Below are positions 8,796 through 19,160 of a stretch of 64,000 nt of DNA, piece after piece (the stretch's first letter is position 1; every line of letters starts with the position of its first letter). The DNA is from Paractinoplanes brasiliensis. Its GTDB lineage: Bacteria > Actinomycetota > Actinomycetes > Mycobacteriales > Micromonosporaceae. The notes beneath the pieces were generated by a model that was not told where the DNA came from, ran no database searches, and worked only from the letters and a program-made list of their open reading frames with translations. The position numbers were made by a program, and so were the translations under genes. The DNA lies in the NCBI RefSeq assembly GCF_004362215.1, contig NZ_SNWR01000001.1:5996001-6060000 (forward strand), given 5' to 3'.

Positions 8796-9626
8796 ATGGC
8801 TACCCTCCGCTCGTTCGGCACCGGCGCGGCCGTCGCCCGGGCCGCGCTCGCCTGGATCCGCCGCGACCAGCACGCGGGTGCGCTCGAGCGCACCAACTTC
8901 CACGGACGGACGGTCACCCTGGCCGGTGGGCCGGCGCTGGCCGCCGGCGCGACCACGGCCGCGGCGCTCGGCGCGGGCAGCGGCCGGCTCGCCGCGGCGG
9001 CGGTCACCGCCGGGGCGGTCTCGGGTGCGGTCGGGCTCTACGACGACATCGCCGGCAACCGCCCCGAGCAGAAGGCGGCCAAGGGCTTCGCCGGACACCT
9101 GGGCGCGCTGCGTGAGGGCCGGGTCACCAGCGGCCTGGTCAAGATCGCCGGGGTGGGCGCGGCGGGGCTGGTGGCGAGCGCGCTGATCGGCAGCGACCGG
9201 CCGGGCAGGGGCGGGCGGGCCGCCGACGTGCTGCTCGGCGCCGGCGTCATCGCGGGAATGGCCAACCTGGTCAACCTGCTCGACCTGCGCCCCGGGCGGG
9301 CCATCAAGGCCGGTGTGGTCGTCGGCGCGCCGCTGGCCCTGGGCCGCCGCGGCGGGGTCGCGGCGGGCACGCTGGGCGCCTCGGCGGCGCTGCTCCCCGA
9401 CGACCTGGGCGAAGAGATCATGCTGGGCGACGCGGGCGCCAACGCGCTGGGCGCGCTGCTCGGCGTCGCGCTGGTGGCCCGCAGCGGCCCAGCCGGTCGG
9501 CTGGCCGCGCTGACCGTGCTGGGCGCGCTCACCGCGGCCAGCGAAAAGGTCAGCTTCACCCAGGTCATCCAGGACACGCCGTGGCTGCGCCGCCTCGACG
9601 AGCTGGGCCGCCGGGGGCCGTCGTGA
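8796..9626 (+). CDS. MraY/WecA-like multi-pass membrane protein
   Basis: 276 aa, ATG at 8796. Alternating hydrophobic segments (about seven to eight) are separated by loops that keep the polyprenyl-phosphate hexose-1-phosphate transferase landmarks in order: a YDDIAGN acidic pair with downstream K and KGFAGH (residues about 85-110), NLVNLLDLRPGRA (about 155) and MLGDAGANALG (about 210). It lies between steB and murJ, so a role in lipid-linked precursor or envelope glycan metabolism is reasonable. It is shorter than typical MraY (about 360 aa), and whether it is active cannot be told from sequence. Confidence 0.7.
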   Translation: MATLRSFGTGAAVARAALAWIRRDQHAGALERTNFHGRTVTLAGGPALAAGATTAAALGAGSGRLAAAAVTAGAVSGAVGLYDDIAGNRPEQKAAKGFAGHLGALREGRVTSGLVKIAGVGAAGLVASALIGSDRPGRGGRAADVLLGAGVIAGMANLVNLLDLRPGRAIKAGVVVGAPLALGRRGGVAAGTLGASAALLPDDLGEEIMLGDAGANALGALLGVALVARSGPAGRLAALTVLGALTAASEKVSFTQVIQDTPWLRRLDELGRRGPS

Positions 9627-9651
9627 CCGGCCTGAAAGAAGCGGTCGCGGT

Positions 9652-11223
9652 TTGACCCGGGCTCCCGCGGCGAAGATCGCCGGGGCCGCGGCGCTGATCA
9701 CCGTCCTGACGGTGCTGGCCCGCATCGCCGGGTTCGGGCGCACCTTCGTCTTCCTGCACACCGTCGGCGACGGCGGCCTGGGCGACATCTACAACGCCGC
9801 CAACACGATCCCCAACATCGTCTTCGAGCTGGTCGCCGGAGGAGCCCTGGCCGGCCTGGTGGTGCCGCTGCTGGCCGGGGCGGTCGCGGCCGGTGACCGC
9901 GAGCGGGTCAACGCCGTGTCGTCGGCCCTGCTCACCTGGGTGCTGGTGCTGCTCGTGCCGCTGGCTGTGCTGGTCGCGCTGCTGGCCGGCCCGATCGCTG
10001 GGCTGTTCGACGTGCCGGCCGCCCACCAGCAGACCGCCGCGAGCATGCTGCGCGTCTTCGCGCCTCAACTTCCCCTGTACGGGGTCGGGATCGTGCTCAC
10101 CGGCGTGCTGCAGGCCCACCACCGGTTCGCCTGGCCGGTGATCGCCCCGCTGCTGTCCAGCGTGACCGTGATGGGCGCCTACCTGTCGTACGCGGCCGTC
10201 GACGGCGCCGGGACCGGGTTCACCGGCCTGACCCGCACAGGCGAGCTGCTGCTGTCGGTCGGCACCACCTGCGGCGTGGTCGTGCTCGCGCTGTGCCTGC
10301 TCATCCCGCTGCGCCGGCTGCGGCTGCGGCTGCGCCCGGCCCTGCGCTTCCCCGGCGACGCGGGCCGCCGCGCGGTCCGGCTGGGCTGGGCCGGCGCCGT
10401 CACCGTCGGCTCGCAGCAGCTGATGACGATCACGGCGATCGCCCTCGCCACCGGCGACAACGGCGACCTGACCCGCTACAACGCGGCGCAGACGGTCTTC
10501 CTGCTGCCGTGGGCGGTGCTGGCCGTGCCGGTGGCGACGGCCGTCTACCCGAGCCTGTCGGCCGCCGCCGCTCAGGGCGACGAACCGGCGTACCGCGAGG
10601 CGCTGTCGGCCACCGCCCGTACGGTGATGCTGCTGGCCGGCCTCGGTGCGGCCGCCCTGATCGCGGTGGCCGGGCCGGCCGCCGTCCTGCTCGACGCCGC
10701 CCCTGCCTCGTCCGGCATCGTCGGTTTCGCGCCCGGACTGCTCGGCTACGCGTTGTTCGCCCTGCTCTCGCGCGCCCTGTACGCCCGGGGCGCGACGGCC
10801 GCCGCGGCGTTCGCGGCCGCCGTGGGCTGGGTGGTCGCGGCCGGCTCGGCGTTGGCCCTGATGACGCTGGGTCCCCACCTGCTGGTGTTCGGGCTGGGCC
10901 TGGCCAACAGCATCGGCATGACGGTCATCGGGCTGCTGCTGGTGCTCGCCGTACGCCGGCACGCCGGGGCCGCCGCGCTGGGCGGGCTGGGCCGCACCAC
11001 GCTGGTCACCGTGCTCGCCGGGGGCCTGGCAGCGTTCGCCGGGTGGGGCGTGGCAGCCGGGCTGGGGAACCTGCTGGGCCCGACCCCGCAGGTTGCCGGC
11101 AGCGTTGTGCAAGGCATATTGGGTGGGCTCGCCGTGCTCGTGGTCTTCGTGGGTGTGGTCTACCCACTGGCCCGGCACGACCTGGCGCCGCTGGCCCGCC
11201 GGCTGCGGCGCCGCTCGGCCTAG
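9652..11223 (+). CDS. murJ: MurJ-like lipid II flippase (MOP superfamily)
   Basis: 523 aa. The frame has no ATG/GTG near its 5' end, so the TTG at 9652 (after GAAAGAAG) is the best start. About 14 hydrophobic helices are visible. The family segment GDIYNAANTIPNIVFELVAG (residues about 43-62), in which MurJ carries N-x-[IL]-P-x-x-x-x-x-L, is clear, as is RLGWAGAVTVGSQQLM. MurJ moves lipid-linked peptidoglycan precursor across the membrane. No cytoplasmic kinase-like domain is fused, unlike mycobacterial MviN. The neighbours (MraY-like protein, GT4 enzyme) agree with an envelope function. Confidence 0.85.
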   Translation: MTRAPAAKIAGAAALITVLTVLARIAGFGRTFVFLHTVGDGGLGDIYNAANTIPNIVFELVAGGALAGLVVPLLAGAVAAGDRERVNAVSSALLTWVLVLLVPLAVLVALLAGPIAGLFDVPAAHQQTAASMLRVFAPQLPLYGVGIVLTGVLQAHHRFAWPVIAPLLSSVTVMGAYLSYAAVDGAGTGFTGLTRTGELLLSVGTTCGVVVLALCLLIPLRRLRLRLRPALRFPGDAGRRAVRLGWAGAVTVGSQQLMTITAIALATGDNGDLTRYNAAQTVFLLPWAVLAVPVATAVYPSLSAAAAQGDEPAYREALSATARTVMLLAGLGAAALIAVAGPAAVLLDAAPASSGIVGFAPGLLGYALFALLSRALYARGATAAAAFAAAVGWVVAAGSALALMTLGPHLLVFGLGLANSIGMTVIGLLLVLAVRRHAGAAALGGLGRTTLVTVLAGGLAAFAGWGVAAGLGNLLGPTPQVAGSVVQGILGGLAVLVVFVGVVYPLARHDLAPLARRLRRRSA

Positions 11224-11234
11224 AAGGAGAATCT

Positions 11235-12338
11235 GTGGGCGACGACTGGCGTGGTTCGGTGGCTCTGGTGCTGGCCTCCAGCACCGGAGGGGTCGGCCAG
11301 CACGTCGCCTCACTGGCCCGCGGCCTGGTCGCGGCGGGCTGCGACGTGCTGGTGTGCGGCCCGTCGGCCACCGACGAGCTGTTCGGCTTCACCGCCGCCG
11401 GCGCGGCCTTCGCCGCCGTCGAGATCCCGGCCAGTCCCGGCCCGCAGGACGCCGGGGCGGTCCGCCAGCTGCGCAGCGCCCTGGCCGCCGCCCGGCCCGA
11501 CGTCGTGCACGCCCACGGCTTCCGGGCCGGGTTCGTCGCCCAGCTCGCCCGCTCCGGGGCCCCGCTCGTGGTCACCTGGCACAACGCCGTGCTGTCCCGC
11601 AAGGGCCTGCGCGGGCAGGCCTCGGCCCTGGTCGAACGGGTCGTGGCCCGCAGCGCCACCCTCACCCTGGGCGCCTCCGAAGACCTGGTCGAACGGGCCA
11701 CTGAGCTCGGCGCCCGCAACGCCCGGCTGGGGGCGGTCGCCGCGCCCACCCTGCCCTCGCCCCGGCGCACCCGCTCGGCTGTGCGCGCCGAGTTCCGGCT
11801 GCCGCCGCAGACCCCGCTGATCCTCTCAGTCGGCCGGCTGCACCCGCAGAAACGCTACGACCTGCTCATCGAGGCGTCGGCCCGTTGGCGCGAGCTCGAC
11901 CCGGCCCCGGTGGTCGTCGTGGCCGGCTCCGGTCCCAGCTACATGGCGCTGGCCCAGCTCGCCTCGCGCAAACACGCGCCGTTCCACCTGCTCGGCCGCC
12001 GCAACGACGTGGCCGACCTGCTGCTCGGGGCCGACCTGGCCGTGATCACCAGCGACTGGGAGGCGCGGCAGCTGTTCGCCCAGGAGGCCCTGGAATCGGG
12101 CGTGCCGCTGATCAGCACGGCCGTGGGCGGGTTGCCCGGGCTGGTCGGCGACGCGGCCGTGCTGATCCCGCCGGACGACGTGGACGCGCTCGACAACGCC
12201 GTACGCGCGATGCTGGCCGACCCCGAGCTGCGGGCCGATTACGCCGCCCGGGGGCCCGAGCAGGCCGCCACCTGGCCGGGGGAGGCCGACACGGTGGCTG
12301 ACGTCCGGGCCGCGTACGGCGAAGTGACAGGTTCTTGA
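11235..12338 (+). CDS. Glycosyltransferase, GT4 family
   Basis: 367 aa from the GTG at 11235, preceded by a near-perfect AGAAGGAGA. GT-B fold: the N-terminal half has STGGVGQHVASLARGL and DVVHAHGFRAG. The C-terminal half has LSVGRLHPQKRYDLLIEA, the LGRRNDVADLLLGADLAVITSDWEA block, and the E-x7-E donor-binding region QEALESGVPLISTAVGGLP near residue 285. It transfers a sugar from a nucleotide-sugar donor; donor and acceptor are unknown. It starts 11 bp after murJ and ends 1 bp before the next gene, so it belongs to the envelope operon. Confidence 0.88.
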   Translation: MGDDWRGSVALVLASSTGGVGQHVASLARGLVAAGCDVLVCGPSATDELFGFTAAGAAFAAVEIPASPGPQDAGAVRQLRSALAAARPDVVHAHGFRAGFVAQLARSGAPLVVTWHNAVLSRKGLRGQASALVERVVARSATLTLGASEDLVERATELGARNARLGAVAAPTLPSPRRTRSAVRAEFRLPPQTPLILSVGRLHPQKRYDLLIEASARWRELDPAPVVVVAGSGPSYMALAQLASRKHAPFHLLGRRNDVADLLLGADLAVITSDWEARQLFAQEALESGVPLISTAVGGLPGLVGDAAVLIPPDDVDALDNAVRAMLADPELRADYAARGPEQAATWPGEADTVADVRAAYGEVTGS

Positions 12339-12339
12339 G

Positions 12340-14565
12340 GTGAAAGCTCTCGACCGGTTGCGCCGCGTCCGCCCGCCGTCGGCTCCCGACGGTCCCCGGG
12401 CCGCGCGCTGGGTTCCCCATCTGATGGTGGTGCTGATCGCCGTCGCCGCCCTGGCCGGGCTGACCATCCGGCCGGTCAGCGACACCAACCCGGGCAGCGC
12501 CGACTACGTGATCCTGGCCGGGGCGGCCGGGCTGCGCTGGGACGACCTCGACCCGCAGCGCACGCCCACCCTCTGGCAGGAGGCGACCAAGGGCTCGATC
12601 GGCTGGCTGTCGGTGCGCTCGGCGATGCGGGTGACGTGCCCGTCCGACGGGTGGCTCACCCTCGGCGCGGGCAACTACGCGGCCTGGCCCCGGCACACCA
12701 CCGGCCGCGTCTGCGAACCCGTCCAACCGGCGCTGACCCGGCCCGACGACATCGGCGCCAACCTCACCGAACAGCGCTCGGTGGTGCAGAACAATCAAGA
12801 CCGGCTCCCGTACGGGGCGGTGCCCGGCGCCCTGGCCGAGTCGGTGCGCTGCACGTACGCCTTCGGGCCGGGCGCGGCCATGGCGGCGGCGCGCCCGTTC
12901 GGCCGCGTCGACAAATACCAGCCCGAGTTCCCGGCCGACAGCGACGGCCTGCTCTCCGACTGCAACCTGAGCATCGTGGACCTGGGCTCGGTCACCGGCA
13001 GCGGCGAGCAGCGCCGCCGGAAGGCTCAGGCGGCCGACGCCACGCTGGCCCGGGTGCTGGCCGCCCGCCCGCCGCGCTCGCTGCTGATCGTGGCGGGCGT
13101 CTCGGACACCGAACGCTCCAACCGGCTGCACGTGGCGATCGCCGAGGGGGAGGGCTGGAACGGCGGCCGGCTCACCTCGGCCGGCACCGGCCGCGACGGT
13201 TACCTGCAGCTGATCGACCTGGCCCCGACCGTGCTCACCGCGCTCGGCAAACCCCTGCCCGAGCGGCTGTTCGCCGGGCGCAGCGTCACCGTGGTCGAGG
13301 ACCGCCCGGCCGACGTCGCCGACGCCATGCTGGGCGTGCACAACGCCGACCACCGCTCGACCGCCCAGACCGCGGTCGCCGAGATCTTCTTCACCGTCCT
13401 GGCCGGCCTGCAGATCCTGCTGTTCCTGCTGGCCGTGCCGGTGATGGTGCGCGCCCGCCGGCACGCCGGGCCCCGCGGCCCGGCCCTGCCGCCGCCGCGG
13501 ATCGTGGCCGCGCTCGAGCTCGCGCTGATCGCCGCCTCGCTGGCCATCCCGGCCGCCCTGGTCGCCGACGCCACCCCGTGGTGGCGCAACGCCCACCCGG
13601 CGTGGGTGTTCGGCACGGTCACGGCGCTGTTCATCGCGATCGGCACCGCGCTCATCCGGTTCGCCCCCCGCTACCCCCGTACGCTGTGGCCGCTCGGCGC
13701 CGCGTCCGGCATCGCCGCCATGGTGGTCGGGCTGGACCTGCTCACCGGGGCCCAGTTGCAGCTCAACGGCGTGGCCGGCTATTCGGCGGTCTACGGCGCG
13801 CGTTACGCCGGCGTCGGCGGGGTCGGGCTCGGCGTCTTCGTGGCCGGTCTGCTGGTGCTGGCCGGCTCGCTGTCGCAGTGGATCGTCAAGCGCTGGCGCC
13901 CGGTTGTGGTGGTGTTCCTCGGCGGCATCGGCGTGGTCATGGTCGGCAGCCCCTACCTGGGCGCCGACCCGGTGGGGGCGGTCGCCCTGACCGCCGGGGT
14001 CTGCGTGGCCGCGGCCATCTCCACCGGGGGCTGGCTGACGTTCCCGCGGTTCGCGTGGGCCGCCGTCGCCGGTCTCGGCGTGACGATCGGGTTCGCGCTG
14101 CTCGACGTGCGCCGCCCGGCGCCCGAGCAGAGCATCCTCGGCCGGGTGCTGACCGAGCTGCTCAACGGCACAGCGGGCCCGGCCATGTCGCGCACCGCCG
14201 CCGCCAACGGCCAGGCCCTGCTGGACAGCCCGCTGACGCTGCTGGCCGTGGCTGGGGTCCTGATGCTGGCGTTCTGCCAGTTCTCGCCGTGGGGCGGGCT
14301 CAACCGGCTCTTCGGGCTGCACCCGGCGCTGCGGGCGGCCGGGGCCGGGGTGACCGTGACGACGCTGATCGCCGGGATGCTCAACGGCTCGGCGCTGAGC
14401 GTCGCCGGGGCGGCCGCGGCCACCGCGGTGCCGATCGCCGTGCTGACCGCGCTGCGGGTGCTGCTGCACGCGGCCGACCGCACCCGCCCCGAGGGCGAAA
14501 CCGACGGTCCCGGTGGGCCTTTGCTGCGCGAAGATCCTGCTTTGACCACCCGGCAGCCCGGCTGA
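12340..14565 (+). CDS. Membrane protein with alkaline-phosphatase-like extracytoplasmic domain
   Basis: 741 aa, GTG start 1 bp after the glycosyltransferase stop. One N-terminal helix (HLMVVLIAVAALAGLTI) leads to a roughly 300-residue soluble region beginning SADYVILAGAAGLRWDDL and including SAMRVTCPSDGWLTLGAGN, SLLIVAGVSDTER and DGYLQLIDLAPTVLTALG, which resembles alkaline-phosphatase/sulfatase-superfamily folds (VxAGxxGLRWDD, then DLxPTxLxxLG). The usual metal-binding His/Asp set is not obvious, so it may be non-catalytic. Residues about 345-720 contain ten or so transmembrane helices. It is operonic with murJ and the GT4 gene, suggesting a role in envelope polymer handling. Confidence 0.7.
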   Translation: MKALDRLRRVRPPSAPDGPRAARWVPHLMVVLIAVAALAGLTIRPVSDTNPGSADYVILAGAAGLRWDDLDPQRTPTLWQEATKGSIGWLSVRSAMRVTCPSDGWLTLGAGNYAAWPRHTTGRVCEPVQPALTRPDDIGANLTEQRSVVQNNQDRLPYGAVPGALAESVRCTYAFGPGAAMAAARPFGRVDKYQPEFPADSDGLLSDCNLSIVDLGSVTGSGEQRRRKAQAADATLARVLAARPPRSLLIVAGVSDTERSNRLHVAIAEGEGWNGGRLTSAGTGRDGYLQLIDLAPTVLTALGKPLPERLFAGRSVTVVEDRPADVADAMLGVHNADHRSTAQTAVAEIFFTVLAGLQILLFLLAVPVMVRARRHAGPRGPALPPPRIVAALELALIAASLAIPAALVADATPWWRNAHPAWVFGTVTALFIAIGTALIRFAPRYPRTLWPLGAASGIAAMVVGLDLLTGAQLQLNGVAGYSAVYGARYAGVGGVGLGVFVAGLLVLAGSLSQWIVKRWRPVVVVFLGGIGVVMVGSPYLGADPVGAVALTAGVCVAAAISTGGWLTFPRFAWAAVAGLGVTIGFALLDVRRPAPEQSILGRVLTELLNGTAGPAMSRTAAANGQALLDSPLTLLAVAGVLMLAFCQFSPWGGLNRLFGLHPALRAAGAGVTVTTLIAGMLNGSALSVAGAAAATAVPIAVLTALRVLLHAADRTRPEGETDGPGGPLLREDPALTTRQPG

Positions 14566-14620
14566 CACGCGTCCCGAGCAGCCCGAACCCGGCACACCCG
14601 CGCGCAGGTGTTACGGTGGA

Positions 14621-14706
14621 CTCCCGTGGATGGGGCTCTTCGAGACCCGGTTCGCACGTCGGTAAAAGGACGACCTCGGTAAACGGACGACCACGGGAGC
14701 AGGGCC
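14621..14706 (+). promoter_or_regulatory. pyrG leader with Shine-Dalgarno-sequestering inverted repeat
   Basis: CTCCCGTGG (14621-14629) is perfectly complementary to CCACGGGAG (14691-14699). The latter contains the GGGAG Shine-Dalgarno that precedes the TTG start at 14707. Between the arms lies a 17-bp tandem duplication (14659-14675 and 14676-14692, one mismatch). A long-range stem would occlude ribosome binding. No known riboswitch class is recognised. Confidence 0.45.
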
Positions 14707-16382
<1,676 letters not shown>

Positions 16383-16386
<4 letters not shown>

Positions 16387-16964
16387 GCTTCGAACACTCG
16401 GTCATGTCGCGCGTCGCCCGCTACGAAGGCCCGATCTTCAAGGTCTTCACCGACGAGGTGACGATGTCGTCGGGCAGTACCGCGCATCGCGACGTGGTGA
16501 AGAACAAGGGCGCGGTCGGGGTCGTCGCGCTCGACGAGGTCGGACGGGTCGTGCTGATCCGGCAGTACCGCCACGCGGTGGGGCAGCGGCTGTGGGAGTT
16601 GCCGGCCGGGTTGCGCGACGTCGAAGGTGAAGATCTGGCCCGTACGGCGGCACGCGAGCTCGCCGAGGAGGCGGATCTGGAGGCGGGGCAGTACCACCTG
16701 CTGATCGATTTGTTCACGTCGCCGGGATTTTCCGACGAGACGATCCGGATCTTTTTGGCCCGGGATTTGAGCTCGGTGCCGGACGAGTCGAGGTTCGAGC
16801 GTGCGGACGAGGAAGCCGACCTCGAAGTGGCGCGGATCGACCTCGACGAGGCCGTGGCGATGGTTTTCCGCGGGGAGATCACGAACGCCGCTGCCGTGGG
16901 TGGCCTGCTCGCCGCGGCTCGCGCCCGCGACGAGGGGTGGGCCACGCTGCGGCCCGCTTCCTGA
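16383..16964 (+). CDS. NUDIX hydrolase, probable ADP-ribose pyrophosphatase
   Basis: 193 aa starting at the GTG whose TG overlaps the pyrG stop (GTGA). The NUDIX box is complete: G-x5-E-x7-R-E-L-x-E-E in LRDVEGEDLARTAARELAEE (residues about 78-97). RQYRHAVGQRLWELPAG precedes it, as in ADP-ribose pyrophosphatases. The M. tuberculosis counterpart next to pyrG (Rv1700) has that activity. The stop codon lies in the first unit of a 25-26-bp repeat array. Confidence 0.88.
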
Positions 16965-17085
16965 TCCAGCTGGCGGGTCTGCTTGCTGATCCGGCTGGCG
17001 CTTCTGCCTGCTGATTGGCCTCGGCGGTTCTGCCTGCTGATCCGGCTGAGCGCTTCTGCCTGCTGATCGGGCTCGGCGGTTCCGC
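16961..17085. repeat. Five imperfect 25-26-bp tandem repeats
   Basis: Each unit begins CTGATC (or CTGATT) and runs to a T-G-C-C-T-G or similar end, for example CTGATCCGGCTGGCG then CTTCTGCCTG. Unit 1 includes the TGA stop of the NUDIX gene, so the array begins exactly at the gene end. The sequence is non-coding. Confidence 0.75.
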
Positions 17086-17860
17086 ACGATGATGCGGGGC
17101 CGCGGGGAGCCGCCTCGGGAATCCGCTTCCCGAGGCGGTGGAAACACGGACCGGCCGCCACCGGCCCGCGTTCATCGCCATTTATCGGCGCCACCCCCAG
17201 CCGGACGCCGATAAAGCCCCTCCCGGCCAGTGGTGTTTCCCTTCTGACGGGTCGCGTTTCCGTTGCGCCGCAACGGTTTCGACCCTCACCACTGTGGACT
17301 TACGCCGATCATGTTCCCGTGGGTTTCTGCTCCCGGCAATCTACCTTTCGGTGATGGCGGCGCCGTTTTTCAGACGGCTCGAATGCGCCTGGCGTCCGCC
17401 GTTTCCGGCCGTTCGGGGGAACCATTTCGCGCTGTTTCCCGCCGCCGATCGGGCGTTTCCCGTTCGCCCTCGCATCGCCCGCTCTCGCGCGTGCATCCCG
17501 CATCCCCCTGTCGCCTTCGGTTGTCGCCCACCCGGCGTGGCGACGCCATCGCCCCGATCCGACGGCCCGCTGGATCAGGAACCGGTACGCGGCGGTTGAC
17601 GGGTCGACGATGGCCTTGGTCACGGTTCGGTGAGGCGCGTTCGGTTCCGGTGGGTCGGGGTGGGCTGTCGGACTCGTCCGGATCGGTGCATTGGGACTAA
17701 TTTCCAAGATTTTCTAGCAGGGTTCTGACCTGCGGATATGCCGTTGTTACGGGGCGATTTCCGGGCCGGGGGGCGTGGGGCGGTTGAACCGGGCGGCCCT
17801 CGGGACCCGTACTGGCCCGCAGCACCGGTGACATCGACGTCCAAACGACGAGGAGTGGTC
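17086..17860. other. Long intergenic region with no supported gene
   Basis: About 775 bp. Several frames are open on both strands, but none has family-like protein sequence, a Shine-Dalgarno, or codon bias consistent with its neighbours. The stretch around 17240-17470 is rich in TTTCC/CGTTTCC and less GC-biased at third positions. The promoter of the downstream exported-protein gene should lie near 17700-17850, but I cannot define it. Confidence 0.5.
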
Positions 17861-18763
17861 ATGAGGTCCCGCAAGTACCGACGTCCCAGCGAGGGAAACC
17901 GGCGGAAGACGATCGGCGCGATCGCAGTGGCCGGCGTGGTCGTTGCCCTGGGCGTGACCGGCGTCCAACTGGCCTCGGCCAGCACCGAGACCAAAGCCGT
18001 GGACCTGGTGACCGTCGACGGCCAGCAGTTCGACGTGTCCAACTGCGCCGACGTGCAGGTCAACGCGGGCGCGGTCGTCTGCGACGGCGAAGAGCTGGCG
18101 CCGGTCGAGCAGCAGGCCCCCGGCGATGCGGCCGCAGCCTCGGCGGCGGCGCTGGAGGCGGCCTGCGACACGTTCGCGGCCGACGTGGCAGCGGTCGAGA
18201 ACGGCGCGGGCGAGGAAGCCGGTGCGGGCGAGGAAGCCGGTGCTGGTGAGGAAGCGGGAGCCGGCGAGGAAGCGGCAGCCGGTTCCAAGGCGGCCAAGGC
18301 CAAGAACAAGGCGCTGGCCAAGAAGTACGTCAAGGCCCTGAAGGCGCGTGCCGCCGAGAAGGCGGGCGAGGCCGGTAAGGGCAAAGCCGGTGGGAAGGGC
18401 GAGGAGGCCGGTAAGGGCAAGGAAGCCGGCCAGGGTGAAGAGGCCGGTGCCGGCGAGGAAGCGGGCGAGGACGCCGGCGCTGGTGACGCCGCTGCCGACG
18501 CGGCTGCTCGGGCCGTGACTTCCGCCCAGCAGAGCTTCCTGCAGGCGTGCCTGGCTCTGGCCGACGCCAAGGCGGTCGTGGCCGGCGCCGGTGGCGACGC
18601 CGGTCAGGGTGAGGACGCGGGTGCCGGCGAGGACGCGGGTGCCGGTGAGGAAGCCGGTCAAGGCGAGGAAGCCGGCGCCGGCGAAGAGGCCGGGGCGGGC
18701 GACGAAGCAGGCGCGGGCAACGAGTCCGGCGCCGAGGGCGCGGCCACCAAGTCCAAGAAGTAG
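17861..18763 (+). CDS. Exported low-complexity protein with GEEAG repeats
   Basis: 300 aa; the ATG at 17861 follows GAGGAGTGGTC. A basic N-terminus (RSRKYRRPSEGNRRK) and hydrophobic helix (TIGAIAVAGVVVALGVTG) form a signal peptide or anchor. Residues 40-100 contain a small domain with two cysteines (SNCADVQVNAGAVVCDG). The rest alternates pentapeptide-like GEEAGA, GKGKEAGQ and GEDAGA runs with two Ala-rich helical segments (AALEAACDTFAADVAAV and AQQSFLQACLALADAKAVV). No known family is recognised. It is probably a surface or cell-wall-associated protein. Its 3' end is duplicated in the following intergenic region. Confidence 0.7.
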   Translation: MRSRKYRRPSEGNRRKTIGAIAVAGVVVALGVTGVQLASASTETKAVDLVTVDGQQFDVSNCADVQVNAGAVVCDGEELAPVEQQAPGDAAAASAAALEAACDTFAADVAAVENGAGEEAGAGEEAGAGEEAGAGEEAAAGSKAAKAKNKALAKKYVKALKARAAEKAGEAGKGKAGGKGEEAGKGKEAGQGEEAGAGEEAGEDAGAGDAAADAAARAVTSAQQSFLQACLALADAKAVVAGAGGDAGQGEDAGAGEDAGAGEEAGQGEEAGAGEEAGAGDEAGAGNESGAEGAATKSKK

Positions 18764-18913
18764 ACGAGTCGCGGAAGCGGTCACCTCGTCCGGAAGGTAG
18801 GCGAGTCGCGGAAGCGGTCACCACGTCCGAGAGGTAGACGGGGCCGAGGGCGCGGTGACCACGTCCGACAAGTAGACGGCTCGGGGCCCAGGGCGGTCAC
18901 CCCGTCCAGGAAA
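18729..18913 (+). repeat. Tandem copies of the preceding gene's 3' end, each carrying a stop codon
   Basis: Five units of 37-38 bp: 18729-18766 (contains the gene's own terminal codons and TAG), 18767-18803, 18804-18840, 18841-18878 and a degenerate 18879-18913. Each of the first four ends GTAGRCG, so the TAG stop is copied in every unit. Confidence 0.8.
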
Positions 18914-18930
18914 CAGGCCCGGCAAAGACG

Positions 18931-18973
18931 GCGGCGGTGTGGGGACGATCCCGGCCCACACCGCCGCTTCTTT
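18931..18973 (+). terminator. Strong intrinsic terminator
   Basis: A perfect 13-bp stem GCGGCGGTGTGGG/CCCACACCGCCGC (18931-18943 with 18955-18967), an 11-nt loop, then TTCTTTG. It terminates the exported-protein transcript and could also serve the convergent aminopeptidase. Confidence 0.85.
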
Positions 18974-19160
18974 GTGTCCGCCGCAGTCTGTCCGTCCCGC
19001 ACGGCGTCCTTCACACGGGGGAGTTGGTCGCTGCCGGGCTTCAGCGCGAGCGGCCCACTTCCGGGCCCGGTGCGGCGTGCCGGGAAGAGCGGCGTACCGG
19101 TCGGTGAGTTTGAGGAGACGGGACGCGGGTGACGGCGTGCGCCGGCACCCGCGTACGGGG

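Noticed and set aside
12112..14595. 827-codon minus-strand frame opposite the membrane protein
   Set aside because: Gly/Arg/Gln/His-rich antisense shadow with no domain; the plus-strand frame has clear helices and operon spacing.
17138..17700. Overlapping open frames of 130-150 codons in the intergenic region
   Set aside because: No ribosome site, no family resemblance, conflicting frames on both strands.
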